Assembly: GCA_947626545.1 (NCBI GenBank)
Contig: CANQSS010000002.1
Coordinates: forward strand, 59,500 to 123,499
Source: an uncultured Akkermansia sp.
Lineage (GTDB): Bacteria; Verrucomicrobiota; Verrucomicrobiia; Verrucomicrobiales; Akkermansiaceae
Direction: 5' to 3'
Length of the DNA: 64,000 nucleotides
A model generated the notes under the pieces. That model made no database searches and had not been told where the DNA came from. It was given only the letters and a program-made list of their open reading frames with translations. The position numbers and the translations under genes were made by a program. Each line of letters opens with the position of its first letter. Within the stretch, counting starts at the first letter, position 1. Below, piece by piece: positions 34,699 to 46,600 of the stretch.

Positions 34699-37600
34699 TC
34701 AGAAGCTGATGCGATAGCCCGCCGAGGCATCCAAGCTGGTCCATCCGCGGCGGCACTCCACAGAAGCATCCATGAAAATGCTTCCCGAGGAGGAGCCCAA
34801 CGGTATCGTGAGCCCTGCTCCCACTTCCACGCCAATCGCTCCCACCTCCACGCTCTCCACCTCCGCTCTTGTCGCCGCCCCCAGCAGGGTGTTGTCAGCC
34901 GTGCCGGAGCGGTCGCCCACGTCAGCCTTCAGCAGCAAACGCGCCTCGAAAATCGCTGTGCGATTGAAGGAGTTCTCGCCAACGAGGCTCTGCATACGTG
35001 CGCCCAATCCAAAGGTGACCACATCCTGTGAGATTTCATCCACATGCAAACCTGCATCGCTTCCCGTTTCCGTGTACCCCTTGATGCTGGCATGTCTCGC
35101 CTCCACATTGAAGACGGGTTGCAACGCAAAGGTTCCGCTTGCGGAGAAGAGCCTCGTATAGCCCACCTCATACATGGCGCCCAACACGTAGCCATCCGTG
35201 GATCCTCGAGTTCTGTAGCTGCCCGTGCCATAGTTCACCGTGCGATCCAGCTGCACCTCGGCCTTGCCTCCGCTCATCACGAAAGTGTGGATCCATGCGC
35301 CGCCTGTCGCCCGCACGAATCCGCTCAGGTATGTCATATCCACATTGCCCGTGGCCGCATCCACCGATTCCGGCTTCAGATTCCCGTACATGGCGGTGAT
35401 AGCCAGTCCCATCGTCGCCTGCGGGCTCATATCCACATCCACACCCACTGTGCCGCCCCAGTTGTTGAGCGTGTAACCCGGCGCCTGACTGTCCGCATCC
35501 ATCTTATGATAACCGCCTTCGCCGTTGATCCAAGCATGCCAGAGCGGCAGTTGATCGTAGTTGTCGTAGGTTGCCTCAGTGGCCATCGTGGTGGTGCGGT
35601 TGCGGATGGTCTTAATCTGCCGGTGCAGGTCTTCCATCACTGCCGGACCTATCGTCGCAACCGAGGAGCCCGCCACGGATGCCAGGGCGTTCTGAAGCGA
35701 TCCCGTCTGCCCGTTGTCCATCTGAGTGACGAGTCCGTGTATCACGCGGGCGTAGTCAGATTCGCTGTTGGTCAGCATATCAACGAACGAGTCAAGTTCG
35801 GACTTATCCTTGAGCGATCCCCACACCATGGTTGCACCCGCCATCGCATTCTTTTCCCCGTTCGGCATGGCTCGCTCAAACTTGTTCTCCTTGGCCCCCT
35901 CCAACTGGACGATCACGGTTCTTCCTTCCACAACAACTCCTTTCACATCCGCAAAGATAAAGCCGTCGCCGCGCAGCTGCACGTCGATGTCCTCTCCTCC
36001 TCCTTTTACAGCACCCCATTCGCCCAGCGTCAGCTCTCTGCCCCCGCTACCGTTCCAGATATCCCCCGCCGCAGCTTCCAGCATCACCATCGTGTTCTCA
36101 CCGAAGCTCAGTGTATTGCCCTTTACGGTGCTGCCTTCCAAGTTGTAGTTCGAGCTGTTCACCTTGAGATTGACGGTATTGCCGCTGCCAAAGTTCACAT
36201 CGCCCAGCACCACTTGCTCGCCGGCCTTCGACTTGCTCACATCCAGCGTGAGTCTGCCGCCATCCTGCACTTCCACATCCCAGGCGTTGGCAGTGTTGCC
36301 TCCTGCCGCACTCGTATCCACATTGTCCAGCGTCACCTCCGCATTCCTGCTGATCGTCAGCTTGCCTGCGCCCGCTCCCTCAACCGTGCTCGCGAGCTTG
36401 CCGGAGAACACACTCGGTCCCGCCTCTCCCGTGATGGTCGTGTCCCCTCCCGCAGCGCTCTTCAGCGTTCCCGTGCCATTCAGCGCGGTAAGTGAGTTCT
36501 GCGCGCTGCTGCCCAAGTCGAGCAAGCTGTTGCTACTGCCCAGCGTCGCAGAACCTCCCGTCATGGTGGCTCCCTCGGTCAGCTTCAGTTCGCCTCTTTG
36601 CACCGTCAGGTCGCTTCCCTTCATGGCTGCATCAATCCCGCTCACTTCCATGCTCGCGCCCTCCTGCACCTCCACATCCACTCCGGAAAGCACCGTCCGT
36701 TTACCATCCTCCCCCAGCGACACATTCTTCCCTCCTCTCAGCTTCAGACTGGCTCGCTGCTCTCCCTTCACGGCAAGCGTCAGTTTCGTCGAGTCATCGC
36801 CCATGATGGAGGTGCCCTCCAGGTCGCTCTCGCCATTCAGCACGAGTTCCGCTCCGCTGCTCATCACGATTTCTCCTGTCTTCTTTTCGCCCTCGGTGAT
36901 GCTGCCCCTCACGGTGGTTCGGCCACCATCCAGCAGCAAGCCTCGGTAATCCTCTCCCTTATCCTTCTGCTGTTGCACGTCTGCGTAGTCGAATGCCAGA
37001 CCATTGATGGTGTTTTTGGCTCCGCGCAGTTTCAGGGCTCCTGCCGTGATAGTAGTCGTCCCATCCTCCAGCGTGTAGTCTCCTCCCACGGACAGCGTGC
37101 CGAAGCCGGTCTTCTTCACGGCCACACCTTCTCCTCCATCGATGCTTCCGTTGAAGGTGGTATGTTGTCCTTCCACGGTGGTGTCGTCAACGCTCGGGTA
37201 TTTGTCCTTGTCATTGACGCTGACTTTGGCATTGTGGAATGTCACCTCCAGCCGGTTCGCTCCTGTCGGGTCATCCTGGCTGCTGTTTTGCAAGTGCAAC
37301 TGGCTGCCGGTCACACCCAGCAAGTTGTTCACGATGGCTCTGTTGTCCTCCGGGTCATCTGCTGTTCCTCCATCCAGGTTCAGTGTCAGCTCTACTCCCG
37401 GTGTGGACAATACGGTGGATTTCGACGTGCCCAGCGCCGCCGCATCGGTCAGCGTGCTCGTCTCGTTCACCACAAAGACATCGGCCGCTGTGCCCACCAA
37501 CCTGATGCTTCCTCCCTCCACTCTCACTTCTGTGACATCCAACCTCTCCAACAGTTCCGCATCGCTTCCCTTCAGGTCGCTCAGCGTTACTTCGCCTATC

Positions 37601-40600
37601 GTGAGGTCGCCTCCCTGCAGCAGGTGCAAATACGCATCCGCCATCTCCCCATTCTCACCGTCCGATTCAGACAGTCTCCCGATGATACTTGCCACCGCAT
37701 CCGACGACAACCAGAGTTCCACGTTGTCCTTGCTCTCGGCATTCAATGAAAAGCCGCCTTCCCCGGCTATGAGCGCGTTTTCACCTTCTCCGACCGTCGC
37801 GCTCTCCCCCACATTTTCGCCCGCAAAGTGCAGCTCGAGCTTGTGGTTTGCATCGGCCGTATAGCTGCCGGTAATGCCGGTGAGCCGCCCATGCTCATTG
37901 ATCGTGATGCCGTCCAACTGCTCGCCGCTCATCCCATTAACGTTCACCTCAGCGGTCCGTCTCGCAGCTCGCGCTTCGTACGCCGCAGCCACGGCCACTC
38001 CCGATGTCGCAGTGCTCACGTACAGCTTGGCGTTCCTCTTGGTACTGATGCCTCCGGCGGCCAGCTCCACGTTGGCCAGCGTGATCTCTCCGTTCACCAA
38101 GGTGCTCCCCTGCCACGCCGCCTGCTCTCCCTGATTGCCCAAGGTGACCTGCCCTTTCAATTTCGCTCCGTTGCTCGTTGTTCGGGAGGTGATGATGAGT
38201 TGCTCTCCGTTTTCTCCGCCCCCTTCCAGCGTCACGCTTCCCTTCACGTCGCCACCATAGACGCTTTCTCCCGCGAAGCTCACGATCCCACTGCCGCTCA
38301 CTGCGTTGGTCACCGGCTTCTCCAACGCTTTTCCACTCAATTTCCACGTGCCGGTTCCGGTCAACTCGCCCGTGTATCCGGAGATATCTCCGCTCAGTCC
38401 GGCTGTTCCGCTCCCGACGCTCATCGCCTCTTCTCCTGTCACTGTCCCGGCGAGCGTTACTCCACTCAGCGTGGCCGCTTCCATCACCCTGACTTGACCG
38501 GCATTGACGCTCACATTGTTGCCGCTCAGATTGCCACCGTTGAGTGTGAGCGTGGTATCTGCTCCGCCCAAGGCATTCGCACGGCCCGCTTTCAAGGTGG
38601 CTCCGCTGTCCACTTGAATATTCGCGACCGTGTTGTTCCCACCACTCAGCGTCACTTCTCTGCCGGTGATCTTCAATGTTCCACTGCCGCTAACCTCTCC
38701 GGAAAGTGTTGTGGCGTTGCTCACGTTCAGCGTCAGGCTTCCCTCGTTCACGGCGATGCTCCCTTCATGCGTGTCTCCTGTCCCTCGCCATGCCAAAGTG
38801 AAGTCGCCGGCGCCGCTCTTCTCGATGCCCTCTTCATCCAAGGCAAGCTTCAAGCCACTGTTGTCCCCTACTGCCGTACTCGTCGATCCCCAAGTCACGC
38901 CATCGGTGTACGTCGTGCCATCCACACTCACTTTGACGACGGCTTCGCTGCCCTCCTCGGCACTGGCTACCTGCCTGCTTACGTCGGAATTCGCCAGTGG
39001 GGCATTGCTGTACTCCAGCACGCCGCCTTGGAATTTGATCTTGCTGTCGCCCGGCAAGGCTCCGTCATGTGCCAGAACGAGGGTACCCTGGTCTTTCAGT
39101 TGAATTTCCGGAATGGCTGTGTTCTTCAGCTTGAGCGTGAGTTTCGCGTCGCGCACTCGCAGAACACCGCCTCCATCGTCGCTGCTCATGTTCAAACCGC
39201 CCTCGGTACCTCCCTGCTGCGTAAAGGTGTACTCGCCTCCGTCCACATAAACGTTCCTCGGCGCCACCACGCCTTCAATCCGGACAGTTTCGTCTTTCTG
39301 CGCTCCCTGCTTGGTGAAGCGCACGTCCTCCCCGTTGGGCGTCTTGCCTCCCTCCCATTGGCTTCCGGAAGTGTCCGACCACGTCCCTCCTCCGTTCCAC
39401 TCCATTCCTGTCGTCTCCATGTCGATCCAGCCTTCCCTATTCAATCCCAGAACCTTATCGTTCTCTCCATTCACGGTGATGTCAAAGACATCTTCCCACG
39501 TCTTGTCATCCGTCACCAGGGCGTTCCATACGCTGGCAAAGGTACTTTCCTCAAACAGCTGGTATCCCCCCATATCACCGTTGTCCCCCGTCAGTTTAAT
39601 AGCCAGTTTTCCATCTGCCCCCAGTGTGATGCCTCCGAAGTCCAACTTGGCCTGCCCGGTCATGTCGATGCTGAGGCTGGCGCCCTGGGTGTCGGTGAGA
39701 TCCAATGTATCTGCTTTCAAGGTACCTCCCTTGAGCGTTACTGTCGTCCCGCTCGCTATCTTGAGTGTACTCAGCCCCTCATTCGCTCCGGTGCCGATGG
39801 TTAAATTGCTCTGGACATCCAGCTCACCGGTCGTCGCTTTGAAAGTGCCCACCTCCAGAGCCGCTCCGCTGATAGTGATCTTGCCGGCCGTCAGCTCCAA
39901 AGCGCCGCCGTGTTTTCCTCCACCTGATATCGTCAAGTCCCCATTCGTCAGCTTCAAGGTGCCGCCGGTGGAACCACCCGTGTTACTCAACGCGCCGGAA
40001 ATAACGGAACCCGCTCCCTCAAACTCCAGGACGCCTTCATCCACCTTCACGTTGCCCTGCAGCTGGGTTTTCCCGTTGCCCGCCTCATTGGTTCCCTCCG
40101 ATGTCGTAAACTTTTGCGTGCCCGTTCCCTTCTTCACGAGGGTGACGCCTTGCTCAATCACCAAGCCGTCCACCTCTTTTGTCGCCTCTCCAGTTACGTT
40201 AACGGTGAGACTGCCATCTCCTGTGATCGTGCGGTAGCGATCTAATCCTATTTGCAACTTAGTAGACCCCTCATTACCTCCATGCTCAGGATCAAGTTGC
40301 GCGACGCCACCAACTTCGAAATCATCGCCGAGACTTAACCTGGCTCCCCACCCTGACAGCGCCATATCGCCGCTGATACTGCCGCCCTTCTCCATTGTTA
40401 ACATGTACCTCTTGTCTGCCGTTGCAACATTGAAGTTGCCCTGTCCGGTCAACTTGCCCTTCAGGGTGTAGTTGTTGCCGTTGAACTGCACCGCACCCTC
40501 GGCAATATCCAAGTCGTAGTTCAGTGTACCGCCCGTGTCTTGGAAATTCAGGATACCTTCCCCGGTCTTCTGAAGACCCACACCCTCCCCGAGCGTTACG

Positions 40601-43600
40601 CCGCCCAGCTTTTCCGTCACCCAAGCGTCAACCGTCTTCTGAACGTTCGGAGCTCCCTGACTCACCTGGAACTGAACGTACGCCCCCTCGCTACTCTTGT
40701 TGATGGTGCCGCTGCCAGAGAGTTTGCCATTTTGACCCAAGGTGATGTTGCCGTCCATGGTGAGAGTGCCGCCAATGGCAAACTCGCCGTTTTCAACGCT
40801 CACACTGCCGAGAGTGCCAGTGCCGCCGGTCCAATCCAGTTTGCCTCCGCCAGCTAAGGTGAGCTGGTTACCCTCACCTGCGATATCTCCGGTCACGGTG
40901 AGAACCGCCCCCGCTTCACTGAGGTCTATTCTGCCGCCGTTCGCACCCACGGTGAGTTTGCCGGCGCTCACGGTACCCGCCAGGCTGAAGGATCCCCCGT
41001 TCTGCACAGTGAGTACCCCAGTCCAGCTATGCATCCTGTTGGCCAAGGTGAAAGTCTTGGTGTCCACCGTGAGCGCGCCGCTGCCGGTCATCTCTCCCTG
41101 CACATTCGTGCCCACTTGGAAGGTGGCTGCACTCTTCAGGTCTAACTTCGTTCGCACGGTCAGGGTATTGTCCCCATCCGCCGTGAAGGTGTACGTCGCA
41201 CCAGTAGCATCCACGGTCATGTTTTTCACCGTTGTCTCACCGCTAATGCCGAGTTTAACGATGTTCGCTCCGCTGCCCGTGAATTTTACGCTGTTGCCCG
41301 CGGCAAAAGCCTGGTTGCTATCCCACGTGCTGCTCGCGTTATCCCAAATGAACTCTGCGCCGCTGCCGGTGTGGGTGAGCTCGGAGGAGTCGTTGGTAAA
41401 GGTCAGTTTGCCGGTTGCATCCAACGCGACATCGTAAGTGCATTCGCCCAGATCGATGGCTAATTTACCCCCATCAAAGAGTGTCTCTAACCCGTCGAGT
41501 ATCTCGCTGCTCATGTCCGCATCGAAGAGCTGGTAACCGTTGCTCAACAAGCTTGTAGATTCCTCATCCGTCAACCCCGTGAGCGTAATCGTCAACGTAA
41601 AGTCGCCCGCAATCCCATGACCCAGTTTGATCTTGCCGGAATCCGTGCCGCTCAGCTCGATGGTCGCCGGTCCACTGAGCGTGAGGGTGTCGATGTTCAG
41701 CATGTTCCCTCCTCCAACGTGAAGAGAAGATCCCTCTGCCAGCTGCAGGCTCGTGAGACTTGCCGTCGCATCCGCACTGCCGAAGCTCGCCGTCGCTCCT
41801 GCCTGCAGACTCAGCGTGCCGCCCGTGCCCTTCAAACTTCCTGTTGCGCTGAGTCGCTTCCCTTCATTCACGGTGATGGTTGAACCCGCACCGATTTCCA
41901 CATTCATTCCTGCCGTCGCGTCCACGTTAAACACCATGTTGCCGCCTTCCACCGCCGCATAGCTGCCGCCCACGGCAAAGGTATTGCTCCCTCCAAAGGT
42001 CAGCGTGCCAGTGCTTCTCCTTATGCCTACTCCCGAGCCAATGGAGAGGGAGCCGTTGCCGCTATACCTAAGTTCTGAGTCTGACAGATCTGGTGAATAT
42101 TGGGGATTGGTAGTCACCTTGCCCACTTCAATGAACACTTCCTCTGCCTCACCAGTTTTTTCGAAAATGCACTGGTGTCCACCAAAGTTCCCTCCTTCAA
42201 AGAACCATTCGCCAACCTTGAGGTCTCCGCCCAGCTTAATTTGAACGTTGTTCCACGATGCATCTAAGGTGCCGACTTCACCGCCCTCATCTAGTTGCAA
42301 CACCGAACTGTTCCATAGCTGCAGCAAGCCATCCACCTGCAACTTCTTTCTGAAGGTGAACTCTCCCTTCTTCCCCGTGCTGATGAAGTTACCCATCACA
42401 CGCACGTTCACTTTTTCATCGAAGACAGCCTTCACAAGGTTTCCCCCCGATCCTTCTGGGTTGTTGGTCATGTTTCCCTTGACCAAGAGGGTCGAGGAGC
42501 CTTCTGCCGCATCAGAGGTAAAGGTGTAGCCGTCCGTGGCGTTGGCTGCGGTAAAGGTAATGCTGGCTGCCTCAATGCTGGCATCCTTCAGGGTAACTGT
42601 AGCGGCACCTGTCGCTCCCAGATAGACATTGCTGTTGGTAGTCCACCCACTGCCCGGCGCCTGATCAGCTCCCGTAGCCCATTGATTGTCACCGCCTGTT
42701 CCCCAAGTGAGATTGTTACTTTCACCGTTGCCAGGCCAGTACAAATTTCCGCCATCCTCCACGGATTCACCCGCCCAAGTGAGTTTGCCGGTGGAATCAA
42801 GACGGAGGTCTCTACCTTCTGCCTCGAAGGTGAAGTACTGTTCCCACCCACTCGTGAAACCACTTGCACTGAACAGCTGGATCCCCGTCTCCCCATCGAC
42901 GCTTCCAAAGAAAGCGCTGTCCAAATGGATGGTGAGTTTGTTGTCCGAACTGCCGCCATTGAGCGTTTCAATATCGCTGAGCGTAATCTGCTGTCCATTC
43001 GTGCTGAGAGTTAGCTTGCTTCCCGCACCCCACGTCCAGCCGCCTTGGATGGTGAAGGATCCCTCGCTCACCACCAACTCCGAACTCGCCGCTAGTTGCA
43101 TGTTCGTGAGGGTGCTTCCATCCGCCGTACCGAGCGTCAGCTTTCCGCCCGTCACATTCAGCGTCCCCGTGCCGGTGAGCGCCTTGACTGTTCCCGTGAT
43201 GCCGCCCTCCAGCGTTGAGCCGGAAGTAAGAACAATGGTATGATTCTGCAACGCATTGGCATTTGTCGTGTTGCTCAGTTTCAACGTCCCTTCCTCCACA
43301 GCAACCGTGCCGCCGCTACCCGCCTTTGTGGAGAAACTGTCGCCAAACTCCAACGTACCGTTCCCCTTCTTCGTGAGAGTCTTTCCATCACTGCCAGTGT
43401 CAAGTTCACCGGTGAGCGTCATCGCCGCAGTGTTGGTCACCGTTGCGGCGCCATCCAGCACGAAGGCCCAAGAGATTGTCTCTGCCTGACCAATCACCAA
43501 TGCTCCTGCTCCGTCAGCTCCCGATCCTTCTATGTGCACGTGACCTGTTCCCACATTGAATAAGTCCTGACCGCCACCGTCCTTGACTTCCACGATCACG

Positions 43601-46600
43601 CTGCTGCCGTTCTCAATGTCAACCTTCTTTGCATTCTGCAGGCGATCACCCAAGTTGCCGTTCAGCTTAAGGTTGGTGTTGTTGCTCAGTCGCAAAGTGA
43701 GTTCTGCACCATCATAGGCCACGGCAGGGAAAAGGCAACCGAACCAGTTGCTCCAGTCTCCCGTCTGCGCCCCACCAATAGCAATGTCCACCGTACCCAA
43801 ACCCTTCGCGTAGGCTAAGCTTAAGCGGCTAAACACATTCGAGCTCAGTCTCAGCGTGGCTCCATCTTCTATCTCAATGCCTCCATTACCGTTAACTCCG
43901 ACAACATTTCCACTGCTTTCATCATTTGCCAGTGTCCCTTGCACATTCACCGAACCAGCGGCACTGTGCAACTCCACCACTGTACCTTGACCGCTGATCG
44001 TCAGCTTACCTGCAGTGAGCGTACTGCCATCCTCAAATTTCGTTGTGCCGCCGTTTACTGCCACCGTTGAACCGGTCGCATCCACCGTCACATGCTCGCC
44101 AAAGACGCTGCTGTCGTTGATAGTCATCCCCGCAGACACCTTCAGAGTCTGATCGCTCTCCGCACTGAAAGTATACGTCGTAGTTGGTCCAGCAGCGTTC
44201 CCCACAGTGAGCGACTTCATGGTCACTACATTGTCATCTCCCCCGTCAACGGCAACGGTAACAACTGCTGCGCTTCCTTCCAGAGTTACCGTCTTGGTGT
44301 CATCCACCGCCCCCGTTGCAGACCATCCGTCGCCGGAGATACTGTCGCCCAGTGTCACAGCAGTCCCTGCCCCGCTCCACGTGAAATTAGACCCCGGCTC
44401 TACCTGCTCCGTCCAAGTCAGTCTACCGTCCGCCCCAATCCTGAGATCTGCGTACATGCTTGTATCCACAGCTTGCCCATCAATGGTGAAATCAAAGAGA
44501 TCCGCAGAATTCCAGTCTTCCCGCCAACCGCTGAAGAGTTGGTAGCTATTGTTCTGATCCAGCGCATCGCTCGCCAAGTCTATCTTAAGCTTAAGCTTAT
44601 GCGCCCCCTCTGGCGCCGTCAGGGATGAAACGCCGGTCAAGTCGATCGTGAGCTTCTCCTCGAGCTTCAGTACACTGCCCTCGCCCCAAGTCAAGGCGTT
44701 GGTGATGGCAAAATTTCCCTTGCTCACCGTCAGCTCGGCACCCGCTGCCAATGTGAGCGAAGTGAGAGATCCTGCTCCCGTGAGCTGTAAGACCTTCGTC
44801 TCAGCGTTAATCACGAGGGAACCCTCTGTTCCCGCAATCTCGAGATTGCTAATGCTCGAGCCCCCACCTGACACAGTCATTGAGCCACTGAAGAGTCTGA
44901 GCGTTCCTTCCAAGGTTGCCTTGCCGTTTAGTATCAGACTCACTCCCCTCACATCTACACTCGAACTTTGCGAACTCTTGGCCTCGCCGCCCACAATCAC
45001 CTCGTGTGTGCCCTGCACAACAAGTGAACTCTGCCCCTGCACATCAAGCTGCCCAGCCAGTGTCGCCCCATGGTTGAGGATGACTCCTCCCTCTTCCACG
45101 ACCAAAGCCTGAATCGTCCACCAACCGTCTGATGGAGCTCCACCATCATCCGAGGAGTCTAATGTGATTACGTTGTTTCCTTTTTTCCTAAGTCCGACAT
45201 CAGTAAATGTAAATGTTCCCTTAGAGTTGCCACCAACCGCATCGTGCCAATTGAGAACCAAGCCCGTTTGATCTCCATCTGCACCCTTCGTGAACGTTGC
45301 ATTGTTCAACACGAGGAAGACATCCTGCATCACCCCCTCCTTCTTCCTGAACGTGATTCCCTTGCTGTTATTGTCAAACGCCATGGCATTGACAGATAGG
45401 TCCCCACCAAGCTCCACTGTTGAGTTCCAGCTCACGTCGAGTGTACCAAGACTGCTCGCTGCTCCGAGACTGACGATGCAACTGAATCCCGCTAATGTTC
45501 CATCTCCTGTCAACGAACCAAAGCTGTTGCTACCAGACAGTTGCACCTTTGCATCTGATTCGATATTGACTTGTTTACCTACATTGAGGGTTGCTTCATT
45601 CAGCAACAACGTCGTGCCTGAACCCACAACCATTTCCCCAGTCACTGTAACTGGCTTTCCGCCTGTGAACGTGTAAATTGCCGAGCCACTTGCTACGTGG
45701 AGGCTCGCCATCGAGGCCTCATCTGTAACGGTGACCCCAATTCTGTCAGAAACTGCTTCCAAGTATACGTTCTTTCCCGCAGCCCATTCGCTTGAGCCAC
45801 TCTGCCCCTGTTGTTCGCTCCAGACGGAGCCTCCCAATCCAAACGTCAGCGTCGTGAGATCTCCATTGCCTAATCCCCAGTATAAGTTCTCTGCAGAGGA
45901 AATTTTAATGCCAGTGTGGTCGTCATTCCATTCTACCTTGCCGCCGTACGAACTACCCTCTTCCGTGGCAAATGCCACGTGGTCGTACCAAGAGTCATCG
46001 CTGAAGAGCTGGTACCCCTGTCCCTGTACGGTTGCCAAGAAATCATCCGTGAGATGGATGGTGAGCGTGTGTTCATTAGCCGTCAACGCTCCAGACAACT
46101 TAAGCGTTGTAAGAACACCGCTTAGCGTAATGTCCGCATTGTTTGAGAGGTTAATCGCCCCCAGATTGATCGCCCCCTCTGTGATATCACCACCCAACTT
46201 CAGATGTCCGCCCTCGGCGAATGTGAGGGAAGTCAAAGATTTGCCGATCTCCCACGCCGAAACGGAAAGTTCACCTGCCAGAGATAAACCTCCTTCAAAT
46301 GACAATGTGGCTACCGACAGCGTTCCTCCGCTAGCCACATTCACCGTCGTTCCAGTAGCACCCATGAGTTTGCCTTCTACGGCAGATGCCCCAGTAAACT
46401 CGAGAGTAGCCCCCTCCTTCGCCTTCGCCGCCCCCTTGACCGTGTAATCGGCTATGGTCAGTTTATGCGCCCCTGTTGCCCCGATGCCCACATCAAAACT
46501 TGTAACGGTAGGCAAAAGCTCACTCAATGTTTTATCCCCTTCCCCGAGATTGAACACCACCGCCGCATCGGTTGCATCGTCCTTCTTCTGGAACTTGGCG

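Noticed and set aside
35044-39804. Several long plus-strand open frames (up to 658 codons) opposite the giant autotransporter
   Set aside because: Composition is Ser/Pro/His-rich antisense reading of Gly/Thr repeats; no domain, promoter or start signal. The autotransporter frame has signal peptide, modules and barrel.
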